Shown one piece after another: positions 17,788-26,999 of a stretch of DNA of 64,000 bases. The stretch covers positions 1-64,000 of the forward strand of contig JBCBMZ010000009.1 of assembly GCA_039822005.1 (NCBI GenBank), written 5' to 3'. Made by a program: the position numbers and the translations under genes. The notes beneath the pieces are model-generated. The model made no database searches. It had not been told where the DNA came from and worked only from the letters and a program-made list of their open reading frames with translations. The DNA is from JBCBDX01 sp039822005 (GTDB lineage Bacteria; Pseudomonadota; Alphaproteobacteria; Rhizobiales; Rhizobiaceae). Every line of letters begins with the position of its first letter. Within the stretch, counting starts at the first letter, position 1.

Positions 17788-18429
17788 TCAGGCGTCGTCT
17801 TCCCACTTCACATCATAGTGGGAGCCGTCACAGAAGGGTTTGTTCTTGGACGCCCCACAGCGGCAGAGGGAATATTTCGCCTTGCTGTGGCCAGCACCGT
17901 TGAACTCGGCTTCGAGTGCAACATTCTTCACCTGGTACGGCCCATTTTTCTCGATGCGGATTTCGACATCGCCGGTCGTCAAGTGCTGTTCAGGTTGTTC
18001 TGCAATTGATACCCGCAAAGCGCCTGAAGGGCATGCCGCCATGACATCCATGATTGCACCCAATGTTCCATTTTCGGGTTGGATCCATGGCTTCTGCTTG
18101 GGATTGAACACATCCAGCGCGCGGGCCTGGCATTCCGCGGCATGGGTGCACAGCACCGGCGTGTAGCTAATGGTGACATCGACGCCTTCGACGTCGCCCC
18201 TATAAGTGATGGCCCGGTTTCGGATTTTGCTGTGATCCGGCTCACTGGAAAAGCCGATGGCATTATGGGTTCCATCGCAAAAGGGCTTGTTCTTGGAGGC
18301 ACCACAGCGGCACAGGGCGGCGACGGGTTTTGTTTCGATATCATCTCCTTGCGCGTCGATGATCTTGGGCGGGTTCTCGACGACAATTGGTCCGTTTTCG
18401 CGCTCGGTAATTTTCGAATAGTTGGCCAT
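17788..18429 (-). CDS. Protein with two CDGSH iron-sulfur domains and a divergent 4Fe-4S domain, 213 aa
   Basis: Two nearly identical CDGSH motifs are present: Cys40, Cys42, Cys51 and His55, and again Cys189, Cys191, Cys200 and His204 (CRCGASKNKPFCDG). Each should bind a 2Fe-2S cluster through three Cys and one His. Between them, CTHAAECQARALDVF and ACPSGAL match the divergent mono-cluster ferredoxin-like domain often fused to CDGSH proteins. The function is redox or cluster transfer, not defined further. AGGAGG 7 bases before the ATG sets the start and excludes a 19-residue upstream extension. Confidence 0.88.
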   Translation of the reverse strand: MANYSKITERENGPIVVENPPKIIDAQGDDIETKPVAALCRCGASKNKPFCDGTHNAIGFSSEPDHSKIRNRAITYRGDVEGVDVTISYTPVLCTHAAECQARALDVFNPKQKPWIQPENGTLGAIMDVMAACPSGALRVSIAEQPEQHLTTGDVEIRIEKNGPYQVKNVALEAEFNGAGHSKAKYSLCRCGASKNKPFCDGSHYDVKWEDDA

Positions 18430-18452
18430 GTCTCGCCCTCCTCGTTTCAGCG

Positions 18453-18899
18453 CTAAGCTGGCTCTTTCGCCCGGTTTGTCAACCAAACCCAGAAGCTAAG
18501 CAAGATGGCCGTTCCCGATATAAATGTCATCACGGTGCCGGGGAAGAACATCACATAACCAGGAAGGTCAACAAACAACAGATAGCCGAGGTCTGCCAAG
18601 CCACCAACCATGCCCGTTACCCAAATGGCTGTAAGATTGCCGCGCCAAATAAATATCCCGCCAATAATTGTCGCGACGCCGAACCACAAAAGGTTCCAGC
18701 CGTGCTGATTGAGTATGCCGCCCACGGCTGGATGGTATTCGTTGACGAGTTCTTCTGCCGCGACGCCATCTGCGATCGCTTGAAAACCCGCTGTCGCGTC
18801 ACCTGATAGCACGATTACACCGGCCAGAGTATGGACAAGGCCCCAAATAACCCAAAGTATCGTTGCAGCTTTGAGTGCATAAGTATGTGATAGGCTCAT
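18453..18899 (-). CDS. Small membrane protein with four predicted helices, 148 aa
   Basis: No named family is recognised. Four hydrophobic segments are visible: TILWVIWGLVHTLAGVIVL, the LLWFGVATIIGGIFIW region, a third around WVTGMVGGLADLGYLLF and a C-terminal one. A hydrophilic loop (about 35-65) lies between the first two. It resembles small DoxX-like or hypothetical inner-membrane proteins. It is divergent from a MarR regulator with about 105 bases between, so that regulator probably controls it. Confidence 0.7.
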   Translation of the reverse strand: MSLSHTYALKAATILWVIWGLVHTLAGVIVLSGDATAGFQAIADGVAAEELVNEYHPAVGGILNQHGWNLLWFGVATIIGGIFIWRGNLTAIWVTGMVGGLADLGYLLFVDLPGYVMFFPGTVMTFISGTAILLSFWVWLTNRAKEPA

Positions 18900-18975
18900 G
18901 ACGCTACCTTTTTGCAGAGCGCTTTTGCATGGGAAGTCAGGATTGATTTCGTTGCTTCAGCTTCAGCAAATTAAA

Positions 18976-18988
18976 TTGATATTGTCAA
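18976..18988. promoter_or_regulatory. Possible MarR operator between the divergent membrane-protein and marR genes
   Basis: TTGATATTGTCAA carries inverted TTGA/TCAA ends, the type of short palindrome MarR proteins bind. It is centred about 23 bases before the marR start. The match is short and could be chance. Confidence 0.25.
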
Positions 18989-19004
18989 CGAATTTGAGGT
19001 TGGT

Positions 19005-19436
19005 TTGAAACGGGTCCAAATTGCACGTACGGTCGATGGCTTCATGCGGCGTCTCCATGCCAGTGTCCATGAAAAAGCCCAGATCAGGGACCGGGAACGT
19101 GTGGGCCCTTTTGGCGGCATGGTCTTGATGGCCGTCGAGGAGTTTCAGCCGGTGTCGATCCACTTGTTGGTTGAGCACATGCGGCGCGACAAATCCCAGA
19201 TGACACGTGCAGTTCAACAGCTCGAAGCAAAGGGCCTCCTTCAACGGGCACCAAGCGTAGACGATGGAAGGTTGGTGCTACTTTCGCTGACCGAAAAAGG
19301 TCAAGCCGTTGTGTCGGACCTTCAAGCCATTGTTGGTGAGGCCGTCGAAACCCAGCTATCGAACCTTGAAGAGGACGAACGCCAGACGCTCATGGCGTTG
19401 CTTGACAAGGCGGCGTCGGGAGCTGTCGATACCTAG
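19005..19436 (+). CDS. MarR-family transcriptional regulator, 143 aa
   Basis: A winged-helix MarR protein. The recognition region LLVEHMRRDKSQMTRAVQQL and the wing with the DDGR motif (APSVDDGRLVLLSLT) are intact. It should bind DNA as a dimer and respond to a small ligand. The likely target is its own promoter and the divergent membrane-protein gene. The start is TTG with a weak GAGG site about 8 bases upstream; no in-frame ATG lies nearer than the MRRLH Met at residue 14. Confidence 0.85.
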   Translation: MKRVQIARTVDGFMRRLHASVHEKAQIRDRERVGPFGGMVLMAVEEFQPVSIHLLVEHMRRDKSQMTRAVQQLEAKGLLQRAPSVDDGRLVLLSLTEKGQAVVSDLQAIVGEAVETQLSNLEEDERQTLMALLDKAASGAVDT

Positions 19437-19446
19437 GGACTGGGTC

Positions 19447-20016
19447 CTAATGCCCTTGATGCTGACGATTGCCCGACCCATAGCCGCGTAGTTCAGCATA
19501 TCTTTGCTTTTGGTCATCGCTCAAAAGTGGCGTGACTTCCAGATGTGCTGAAAGATGGACGGCGCGAAGCGCTGCCCGGATCTGTTCGGTTGCGGCCAGA
19601 CGTTCTGCCAGCAATTCAGGTGTGGCGATTTGGTTCATGAAGGCCTCATCTAGAGAAGCTTCGGCTTCAACAAGTGCGTTTCCCAATTCGCGCGCCTTCT
19701 GGTTCATGGCGTTGAATGCCGCCTCAACAGCTGTCTTTTGCTCGTTTTCCAGCTGCAATTGTTCCGACAATTCCAGAATGTGGGCGGGCCCCGGAAAACC
19801 GTTCAACTCCGCCGGTTTGGCCAAGCCCCAGCCCTCCCCATTTTCAAGCGCCACAATATCTTCAACGCTCAAGCTGGATATCTGGCGTGCCTGCTGACCG
19901 GCGTAGGGCTGTGAGTTGTGTGCTTCCAGGAGAGTTTGAACGTGCGGCAGCGTCAATGGTCCTGCCGTGAAGCCAACTATAAACGCAACAGTCATCAGAA
20001 TGGGAGTACGCTTCAT
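19447..20016 (-). CDS. Periplasmic heavy-metal-sensor-like (CpxP/Spy-type) protein, 189 aa
   Basis: An N-terminal signal or anchor segment (PILMTVAFIVGFTAG) is followed by a helical, Gln/Glu/Ala-rich domain with LSEQLQLENEQKTAVEAAF and LSDDQKQRYAELRG, the pattern of the LTxxQ-type periplasmic helical-hairpin family (Metal_resist). These proteins act as chaperones or metal sensors in the periplasm. The C-terminus is short and His-containing (GNRQHQGH). The ATG has AAGG about 9 bases upstream and starts a normal signal peptide. Family assignment is by motif and composition, so moderate. Confidence 0.65.
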   Translation of the reverse strand: MKRTPILMTVAFIVGFTAGPLTLPHVQTLLEAHNSQPYAGQQARQISSLSVEDIVALENGEGWGLAKPAELNGFPGPAHILELSEQLQLENEQKTAVEAAFNAMNQKARELGNALVEAEASLDEAFMNQIATPELLAERLAATEQIRAALRAVHLSAHLEVTPLLSDDQKQRYAELRGYGSGNRQHQGH

Positions 20017-20175
20017 CGTAAACAACCTTTTTGCCTTCGGGGAAAATGTTAGGTGAATTTCACAAAAGCAACAATGATAATTTCTTGAGCAATGTCGCCA
20101 TCGCGACCGGCCTGGTCGGCATTTGGCATGGCCATGATCTGTTCCCTGACGCACCGTTTGCGAGCGGAGGAACCC

Positions 20176-21768
20176 ATGACACAGCTTGATATTTCGGCAG
20201 ACGAAGCGCCAGCGCTAACGAGGCGGAGCGTGCGCACCGGCGGAAGATCAGGCAATAAACGACGCGGTGGTGCGGCCATCAAGCAACTGCCGTGGCAGAT
20301 CCCGATCAATACTGACAAGCCAACGGAGCCGTTGCCCGAAGAAGGCGTTCAGGCCATTCATGACGGTGCCATGCGTATTCTGGAAGAAGTAGGCGTGGTC
20401 TTTCTCAATCATGAAGCGGTCGATATTTTTCGAAAAGAAGGCTGTCTGGTTGATCGTGAGGATAGCGACGGTGCACGGGTGCGTTTTGGGCGCGACTACA
20501 TCATGGAGATGGTGGCCAAAGCGCCATCCAGCTTCACGATCACGCCGCGCAATCCCGAGCGTGAGATTATCATAGGCGACAACCATATGGTGTTTGGGAA
20601 CATCTCCTCTCCACCCAACTATTCAAACCTTGATGAAGGTCGCCAGATAGGAACGCGAAAGGCCTATCAAGATTTCCTGAAGCTGACCCACTATTTCAAC
20701 TGTATCCATTTCGCCGGTGGCTATCCGGTTGAGGCGATGGACATCCACCCTTCGATCCGTCATCTCGATTGCATTCATGACAAGCTCTTGCTGACCGACA
20801 AGGTTGTTCACGCCTATTCGCTGGGCAAGGAACGGGTCGAAGATGTGATGGAAATGGTGCGCATCGCGGGCGGCCTGACGCATGAAGAGTTCGATGCAAT
20901 GCCCCGCATGTACACCAATATCAACTCGACGTCGCCGCTCAAACATGATTGGCCGATGATCGATGGCATGATGCGTTTGGCGCGGCGTGGCCAGCCAACT
21001 GTTGTTACCCCGTTTACTCTGGCAGGTGCCATGAGCCCGATTACGCTTGCCGGGACAGTCGCGCAATCGCTTGCCGAGAGCCTTTGTGCGGTCGCCCTGG
21101 TTCAGACCATCAATCCGGGCTGTCCGGTTGCGATCGGTACATTTTCATCCAATGTGGATATGAAAACCGGTGCGCCAGCGTTTGGTACACCCGACTATAT
21201 GCGCACCACGCAGATGACAGGGCAGATGGCCCGGTTTTATGACTTGCCTTTGCGCGCGTCCAACACCTGCGCGGCCAACACGCCGGACAATCAGGCAACA
21301 TGGGAATCGACCCATTCGCTTTGGGCCGCTGTCTCATCGGGCGTGAACATGGTCTATCATGCCGCCGGCTGGCTGGAAGGCGGGCTATGTGCGTCATACG
21401 AGAAGTTCATAATCGACTGCGAGCAGCTTCAGCAAATGATCTGGTACATGAAGGGTGCCAAATGGGATGCTGACGAGATTGCTCTGGATGCAGTGAAGGA
21501 AGTTGGCAATGACGGGCATTTCTTCGGCATTCAGCACACGCAAGACCGCTATGCCACGGCCTTCTATGAGCCTTTTCTTTCAGACTGGTCGAACTATGAG
21601 AACTGGCGTGACCGTGGTTCTGTCGAAACGGTGACACGGGCGAACCGAATCTGGAAACAAATTCTGGAAGAATATGAGGCGCCCCCAATGGACCCGGCGC
21701 TTGCCGAAGAGCTGGAAGCCTTTGTTGAAAAGCGCAAGCAAGAGGGCGGTGCGCCAACCGATTTTTGA
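20176..21768 (+). CDS. Second trimethylamine methyltransferase (MttB) family protein, 530 aa
   Basis: A paralogue of the MttB protein at 11074, sharing the Arg/Gly-rich N-terminus and segments such as FTLAGAMSPITLAGTV and AAGWLEGGL. There is no in-frame amber codon. It should move a methyl group from a quaternary amine to a corrinoid protein; the substrate is unknown. GGAGG lies about 6 bases before the ATG, which excludes a 28-residue extension. Its stop overlaps the next gene (TGATG), so it heads an operon with an MDR oxidoreductase and a FAD/GcvT demethylase. No corrinoid gene is adjacent; the one at 10128 may serve it. Confidence 0.88.
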   Translation: MTQLDISADEAPALTRRSVRTGGRSGNKRRGGAAIKQLPWQIPINTDKPTEPLPEEGVQAIHDGAMRILEEVGVVFLNHEAVDIFRKEGCLVDREDSDGARVRFGRDYIMEMVAKAPSSFTITPRNPEREIIIGDNHMVFGNISSPPNYSNLDEGRQIGTRKAYQDFLKLTHYFNCIHFAGGYPVEAMDIHPSIRHLDCIHDKLLLTDKVVHAYSLGKERVEDVMEMVRIAGGLTHEEFDAMPRMYTNINSTSPLKHDWPMIDGMMRLARRGQPTVVTPFTLAGAMSPITLAGTVAQSLAESLCAVALVQTINPGCPVAIGTFSSNVDMKTGAPAFGTPDYMRTTQMTGQMARFYDLPLRASNTCAANTPDNQATWESTHSLWAAVSSGVNMVYHAAGWLEGGLCASYEKFIIDCEQLQQMIWYMKGAKWDADEIALDAVKEVGNDGHFFGIQHTQDRYATAFYEPFLSDWSNYENWRDRGSVETVTRANRIWKQILEEYEAPPMDPALAEELEAFVEKRKQEGGAPTDF

Positions 21769-22868
21769 TGCCTGACGTTCCATCAACAATGCAAGCGGTG
21801 ATCCTGACCGGCCATGGCGGCCCGGACATGCTTGAAGTCAAATATGATTGGCCGGTGCCAAGTCCGGCAGCCGATGAAGTGCTGATCAAAGTTGGTGCTG
21901 CCGGCGTGAACAACACCGACATCAACACCCGCATTGGCTGGTACTCCAAATGGGTGACCGCTGACACAGACGCGGCCGCGGCGTCGGCGGGCGATGCAGA
22001 TGTGGATACCAGCGATTCCAGTTGGGCGGGGGCCACGATCCAATTCCCGCGCATTCAAGGCGCTGATGTGTGTGGCACCGTCGTTGCGGTAGGCGAGGAT
22101 GTTGCGTCAGACCGTGTCGGCGAACGCGCGCTGTGCGTTGCCATGCAGCCGCATGAGACAAGCGATGAGGGTTTGAACTGCTTGACCCTTGGCTCGGAGA
22201 TGGATGGCGGTTTTGCTGAATATGTATGCGTGAACTCCCAGATGGCGTTGGCGATCAATGGTGATGCGCTGACCGATGCCGAGCTAGCATCTTTTCCCTG
22301 TGCCGCATCGACGGCCGAGAACATGCTTGACCGCATTGGTTTGCGGGCAGGCGAAAGCGTTTTGATAAACGGTGCATCCGGCGGCGTTGGCTCCGCGGCG
22401 GTTCAACTCGCCAAGCTGCGCGGTGCAACTGTCACGGCGATAGCTTCTGCACAAAAACATGGCTTTGTACGCGGGCTTGGGGCTGAACAGCTTCTCGGGC
22501 GCGGTGAAAGGCCGGATCCGCTCTCCGTAGATGTTGTCGTAGATTTGGTCGTTGGCCCACATTGGAGTGATTTGATCCATGCGCTCAAGCGAGGCGGACG
22601 GTACATCACCGCTGGGGCCATTGCCGGCCCCATAGTCGATATGGATATGCGCACCGTCTATTTGCGAGATCTGACCATTGCGGGCAGCACGTTTCAACCG
22701 CCGCATGTGTTTGAGAATCTTGTCGTAGCGATTGAAGGCGGTACGCTCAATCCGGTTGTCTCCAAAATCTATCCGCTGTCCCAGATTGGCGAGGCGCAGG
22801 CGGATTTCGTTTCCAAGAAGTATCCGGGCAAGCTGGTCCTCGTACCAGATCGCCTGTTGGCTCAATGA
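21768..22868 (+). CDS. Medium-chain (quinone oxidoreductase-like) dehydrogenase, 366 aa
   Basis: An MDR-family protein with a GroES-like N-terminal domain (AAGVNNTDINTRIGWY) and a Rossmann domain with NGASGGVGSAAVQLAKL. It lacks the usual catalytic and structural zinc Cys clusters, so a zinc-free NADPH-dependent quinone or enone reductase is more likely than a classical alcohol dehydrogenase. An Ala/Asp/Ser-rich insertion sits near residues 65-85. Its ATG overlaps the mttB stop and it is followed 16 bases later by the FAD/GcvT gene, so it probably acts in the same catabolic route. The substrate is unknown. Confidence 0.82.
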   Translation: MPDVPSTMQAVILTGHGGPDMLEVKYDWPVPSPAADEVLIKVGAAGVNNTDINTRIGWYSKWVTADTDAAAASAGDADVDTSDSSWAGATIQFPRIQGADVCGTVVAVGEDVASDRVGERALCVAMQPHETSDEGLNCLTLGSEMDGGFAEYVCVNSQMALAINGDALTDAELASFPCAASTAENMLDRIGLRAGESVLINGASGGVGSAAVQLAKLRGATVTAIASAQKHGFVRGLGAEQLLGRGERPDPLSVDVVVDLVVGPHWSDLIHALKRGGRYITAGAIAGPIVDMDMRTVYLRDLTIAGSTFQPPHVFENLVVAIEGGTLNPVVSKIYPLSQIGEAQADFVSKKYPGKLVLVPDRLLAQ

Positions 22869-22884
22869 TCGGGGGAATGTGCTC

Positions 22885-25446
22885 ATGAAAACATCCACAC
22901 GTGTCGTGGTGATCGGTGGCGGCGTGGTCGGCTGCTCGGTGCTCTACCATTTGGCAAAGGCCGGTTGGACTGACATCATGCTGATTGAGCGGTCCGAACT
23001 AACATCGGGTTCTTCCTGGCACGCGGCCGGTGGTTTTCATACGCTCAATGGCGATCCCAATGTGGCGAAGCTGCAGGCCTATACGGTCGGGCTTTACGAA
23101 GAGCTGGAAGAGCTTTCGGGCCAATCATGCGGTTTGCATCTGACCGGCGGTGTCATGTTGGCGGAGAGCGAAGAGCGCATGGACTTTCTGCGTACGCTCC
23201 ATGCCAAAGGTCGGCACTTGGGCATGCAGACAGAATTGATCACACCCTCTGAAGCCAAGGCCATGTTCCCGATCATGGATGAGACCTGCTTTGTTGGTGG
23301 GCTTTGGGATCCGGTTGAAGGCCATCTTGATCCGTCCGGGACAACCCACGCCTATGCCAAAGCGGCCAAGAAACTGGGTGCCGACATTGTGCTGCGCAAC
23401 CCAGTGACAGACCTGACGCAGGATGCGGACGGCACCTGGAACGTTGTCACCGAACAGGGCACGGTGCGCTGCGAACATGTCGTCAATGCTGGCGGCCTTT
23501 GGGCACGCGAAGTCGGCCGAATGGTGGGGCTGGAATTACCGCTGCTCGCCATGGAGCACATGTATTTGCTGACCGAAGAAGTGCCGGAAATCGTTGCGTT
23601 CAATGAAGAGATGGGCCGCGAAGTGATCCATGTGGTTGACTTCAAAGGTGAGATTTATACCCGCCAAGAACGTACCGGCATGCTGCTCGGCACCTATGAG
23701 CAGGCTTGTAAACCATGGTCGCCGACACAAACGCCATGGGATTTCGGGCATGAACTTTTGCAGCCCGATATTGACCGGCTCGCGCCGTCGCTGGAGATCG
23801 GTTTCAAGCATTTTCCACCGCTTGAAAATGTCGGCATCCGCCAAATCATCAATGGGCCTTTCACCTTTGCGCCTGATGGCAATCCGCTAGTGGGACCGGT
23901 CCGTGGCCTGACCAATTTTTGGTCGGCTTGTGCGGTTATGGCTGGCTTTTCACAGGGTGGTGGCGTCGGGCTGACTTTGGCAAACTGGATGACCACCGGC
24001 GATCCCGGTGCGGATGTGTGGGGCATGGATGTATCGCGCTACGGTGAATGGGCGACACTGCGCTATACGAATGCAAAGGTGCGCGAGAATTACTCGCGGC
24101 GTTTCCGCATACGGTATCCTAACGAAGAGCTGCCCGCTGCGCGCCCGCACCAAACAACGCCGCTCTATGACATTCAGGTGGAAGAAAATCATGCCGTGAT
24201 GGGTGACAGCTGGGGGCTCGAAACACCGCTCTGGTATGCGCCGTCTCAGGCAGAAGCCCATGATGATGTCAGCTTCCACCGGTCCAATGATTTCGCACAT
24301 ATCGGCGAGGAAGTGCGCAATGTACGTGAGAATGTCGGCGTCACTGAAATCTCTAATTTTGCCAAGTATGAGGTGACGGGAGAGGGCGCTGAAGCCTGGT
24401 TGTCGCACATGATGACCAATACCATGCCGAAGCTGGGCCGTATTGTTCTAAGTCCGATGCTGAACGAATTCGGCAAGCTGATCGGCGATTTCACCACCGC
24501 TAAACTAGGTGAAAATCGTTTCATGATTTGGGGATCGTCCGCCGCGCAAGTTTACCATATGCGTTGGTTTGAAGACCATATGCCCGACGATGGGTCGGTG
24601 ACTGTAAACCGGATGGGTATGAGCCTGATGGGGCTTTCGATTGCAGGCCCTAATAGCCGGGGGGCGCTGCAGAAGCTTGTCCATGACGACATTTCCAACG
24701 AGGCGTTCCGCTTTATGGACATTGCCGAGATGGATGTGGGTGGATTGCCGGCGATTGTCTCACGCATCACGTTCACCGGCGACCTTGGCTATGAGATATG
24801 GTGCGAGCCCGCTTATCTGCGCAAGCTCTATCGCGACCTGAAGGAAGCGGGCGCCGAGTTCGGAATCAAGGATTTCGGTATGCGCGCTCTGCTTTCGATG
24901 CGACTTGAGAAAAACTTCCCGACATGGGGCCACGAGTTGCGACCCATTTACGGCCCGTTCGAGGGTGACATGGGTCGGTTCGTCAAGTTGAAGAAGAATG
25001 ATTTCATCGGGCGCGAGGCGGCCGCCAAGGAGGCAGCCGATGAGTTGCGCCTCAAGCGCGTATCATTCGTGATTGATGCCGAAACCGCTGACGTCATGCA
25101 TGATGAGCCGGTGTGGGCGAAGATCAACGGGACGGACTATGGCACGGTGCCGCCACCTGAAACGCCGGGGCCAAAGCGGTTTACCAGTGATGGTACCGAG
25201 ATTGATCCGCCGGGAATTGGTTCCATCCATGATGGCGAGTGGCGCGTTGTGGGTTGGGTGACATCGGGCGGCTATGCGCACTACGTGAAGCAATCAATGG
25301 CGCAGGCCTATGTACCGGGCGCGCTGGCCGACCATGCCGACGAGGGCATGTTTGAGATCGAGGTTCTGGGCGTCAGGCGGCCTGCCAAGATTGCCGTAGA
25401 CCCGCCCTTTGATCCGGAAGGCAAACGCATGCGTGGTGTGGTATAG
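22885..25446 (+). CDS. FAD-dependent oxidoreductase fused to a GcvT domain (dimethylglycine/sarcosine dehydrogenase-like), 853 aa
   Basis: The N-terminal DAO-type FAD domain has GGGVVG at 11-16 and WHAAGG, whose His46 matches the covalent flavin site of dimethylglycine and sarcosine dehydrogenases. The second half is a tetrahydrofolate-binding GcvT/aminomethyltransferase domain (FAKYEVTGEGAEAWLSHM, then SRITFTGDLGYEIW). Such enzymes oxidise an N-methyl group and pass the carbon to folate. In an operon with an MttB protein, it would remove the methyl groups left on the tertiary or secondary amine. The frame is open 153 bases further upstream into the previous gene; the ATG used starts the nucleotide-binding fold correctly. 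Confidence 0.9.
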   Translation: MKTSTRVVVIGGGVVGCSVLYHLAKAGWTDIMLIERSELTSGSSWHAAGGFHTLNGDPNVAKLQAYTVGLYEELEELSGQSCGLHLTGGVMLAESEERMDFLRTLHAKGRHLGMQTELITPSEAKAMFPIMDETCFVGGLWDPVEGHLDPSGTTHAYAKAAKKLGADIVLRNPVTDLTQDADGTWNVVTEQGTVRCEHVVNAGGLWAREVGRMVGLELPLLAMEHMYLLTEEVPEIVAFNEEMGREVIHVVDFKGEIYTRQERTGMLLGTYEQACKPWSPTQTPWDFGHELLQPDIDRLAPSLEIGFKHFPPLENVGIRQIINGPFTFAPDGNPLVGPVRGLTNFWSACAVMAGFSQGGGVGLTLANWMTTGDPGADVWGMDVSRYGEWATLRYTNAKVRENYSRRFRIRYPNEELPAARPHQTTPLYDIQVEENHAVMGDSWGLETPLWYAPSQAEAHDDVSFHRSNDFAHIGEEVRNVRENVGVTEISNFAKYEVTGEGAEAWLSHMMTNTMPKLGRIVLSPMLNEFGKLIGDFTTAKLGENRFMIWGSSAAQVYHMRWFEDHMPDDGSVTVNRMGMSLMGLSIAGPNSRGALQKLVHDDISNEAFRFMDIAEMDVGGLPAIVSRITFTGDLGYEIWCEPAYLRKLYRDLKEAGAEFGIKDFGMRALLSMRLEKNFPTWGHELRPIYGPFEGDMGRFVKLKKNDFIGREAAAKEAADELRLKRVSFVIDAETADVMHDEPVWAKINGTDYGTVPPPETPGPKRFTSDGTEIDPPGIGSIHDGEWRVVGWVTSGGYAHYVKQSMAQAYVPGALADHADEGMFEIEVLGVRRPAKIAVDPPFDPEGKRMRGVV

Positions 25447-25450
25447 CTGC

Positions 25451-25858
25451 TTAGCGCAACTCCTTGCGGATCATCAGTTTCAAGCCCGACCAGACTTCAC
25501 TCACGGCGCATATTTTTACGTCTACCAGCCCCATGGGGAGGCAGGCTTCTCGGATGACATCTTCGGTTACCTCCGTCGGCACCTTCGAAGCCTTTTTAGG
25601 CCAGGAGACCCACAGCATACCGCCCCGCGCCATCTTGTTGAACGCAGTTTGTGCAGTTTCAGTGAGCTCGGTTCTACTGGTGGTGAACAAGTGGATGAAG
25701 GTCTCGCCACCTTCGATGGTGGTGGCTGGCGATGGCATCACCGGTGTCTCTTGTAACCATGAGGCATAGTCTTCGGGTGCTCTCAAACTAATGGCGACTA
25801 TGCCGGGTTTCAGGCCGAGCTTCTTGTAAAGGGGCGTTCCTGAATAGCCGGCCGGCAT
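25451..25858 (-). CDS. DUF3052-family protein, 135 aa
   Basis: A small soluble protein that starts MPAGYSGTPLYKKLGLKPG, the typical opening of DUF3052, and continues with FIHLFTTSRTEL and a GGMLWVSWPKKASK segment. The function of the family is unknown. It is convergent with the FAD/GcvT gene, 4 bases away, and shares a strand with the SDR genes that follow. The family call is from memory of the N-terminal signature. Confidence 0.75.
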   Translation of the reverse strand: MPAGYSGTPLYKKLGLKPGIVAISLRAPEDYASWLQETPVMPSPATTIEGGETFIHLFTTSRTELTETAQTAFNKMARGGMLWVSWPKKASKVPTEVTEDVIREACLPMGLVDVKICAVSEVWSGLKLMIRKELR

Positions 25859-25890
25859 GTCACGCTACTCCACCTGCAAAATATGGACGA

Positions 25891-26919
25891 CTAGATTTTT
25901 TTGAACGATACAACGCTTTCTGCTGCAGCCAGAACACTATCCTCGATCGGCATAAACTCAATACCAAGCGTATCGCGTGATACCGATGTATCGGCGGACC
26001 GCTTCATGCCCAACACCGGATAAATGGCTCTGACCTGCGGATCGAAGATCTTGAGAATGGCCAAAAGCCATTTCGGGGCGATACGTGTCGCGATCTTTCG
26101 ATCCGGATATTTTACCGCCAGAATTTTTGCCATTTGTGGAAAGCTCAAGTCGGCTGCGACCGCCAAACAGCGCTTCCCAATGCTCGGATCCTTCTCGATT
26201 GCCGCAACATGCATTTTGGCAACATCGCGCACGTCAACGCCAGGTATATAGACGTCAGGTACTGCGGGGTCGTTGGCCTTTAGCACACGTTCGACAATCT
26301 CCAGCGACGAACCGAAATGCTCATCCAAGGAAGGGCCCAAGACAAGGCCCGGATTGATTGTCGTCAATTGCATATCCGGTGCTTCGGTTTCGATGAAATT
26401 CCAAGCCGCCTTCTCAGCCAAGGTCTTCGACTTCTCGTAAGGCGTCACATAATCCAGCGAAGTATCAGTCCAGTCCGTGTGGTCATAGGCGGTCCGCCCA
26501 GCTTCCAGCGGCTTGCTTATAACGGCGGCCATGGATGATGTGAGAACAACGCGTTTAATGCCAGCATCATGGGCTGCCTTTAGCGCACGCAAGGTGCCAT
26601 CCACGGCGGGTCGGATCAGCTCATCTTCATCTTTGGGCTGCGCGATGGGAAAAGGCGATGCTGTGTGCAAGAGAACGTCTGCATCCGCCATCGCTTGCGA
26701 CCAGCCCTCGTCCTTGGCCAGGTCAATAGCGACAAAGGAGAGTTGCTTCCCAATGTCGACGCCGTCTTTGAGATGCGGCGTGATAGCCTTGATGACTTCA
26801 TCTGTTCTGTTGATGGATCGAAGCGTTCCACGCACGACGTATCCGCTATTCAGCAATTGAAGTGCGATATTTTTGGCAATAAACCCGGTGATGCCGGTCA
26901 GAACAACAATCTTCGACAC
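25891..26919 (-). CDS. Extended SDR: NAD-dependent epimerase/dihydroflavonol-reductase-like protein, 342 aa
   Basis: The Rossmann motif GITGFIA is at 9-15, and the catalytic Tyr161 and Lys165 lie in YEKSK, with SSMAA around Ser129 completing the triad. It resembles dihydroflavonol-4-reductase or aldehyde-reductase-type SDRs that reduce a carbonyl with NAD(P)H. The start is GTG with GAGGA about 6 bases before it. A perfect palindrome lies just upstream and should overlap its ribosome region or promoter. The next gene upstream on the same strand is a paralogue. The substrate is unknown. Confidence 0.82.
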   Translation of the reverse strand: MSKIVVLTGITGFIAKNIALQLLNSGYVVRGTLRSINRTDEVIKAITPHLKDGVDIGKQLSFVAIDLAKDEGWSQAMADADVLLHTASPFPIAQPKDEDELIRPAVDGTLRALKAAHDAGIKRVVLTSSMAAVISKPLEAGRTAYDHTDWTDTSLDYVTPYEKSKTLAEKAAWNFIETEAPDMQLTTINPGLVLGPSLDEHFGSSLEIVERVLKANDPAVPDVYIPGVDVRDVAKMHVAAIEKDPSIGKRCLAVAADLSFPQMAKILAVKYPDRKIATRIAPKWLLAILKIFDPQVRAIYPVLGMKRSADTSVSRDTLGIEFMPIEDSVLAAAESVVSFKKI

Positions 26920-26931
26920 GATAAGTCCTCA

Positions 26932-26954
26932 CGATGTTAGTGATGCTAACATCG
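26932..26954. promoter_or_regulatory. Perfect 23-bp palindromic operator upstream of the first SDR gene
   Basis: CGATGTTAG and CTAACATCG are perfect arms around five bases (TGATG). It begins 12 bases before the GTG start. The length and GTTAG/CTAAC core look like a TetR-family operator. No TetR gene is in the surrounding 20 kb; the nearest regulator is the AraC-type gene at 28081. Confidence 0.5.
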
Positions 26955-26999
26955 GGCGCATTTCACTGAAGTTCAAGAGGAGGGGGAACAATTTTCCTG

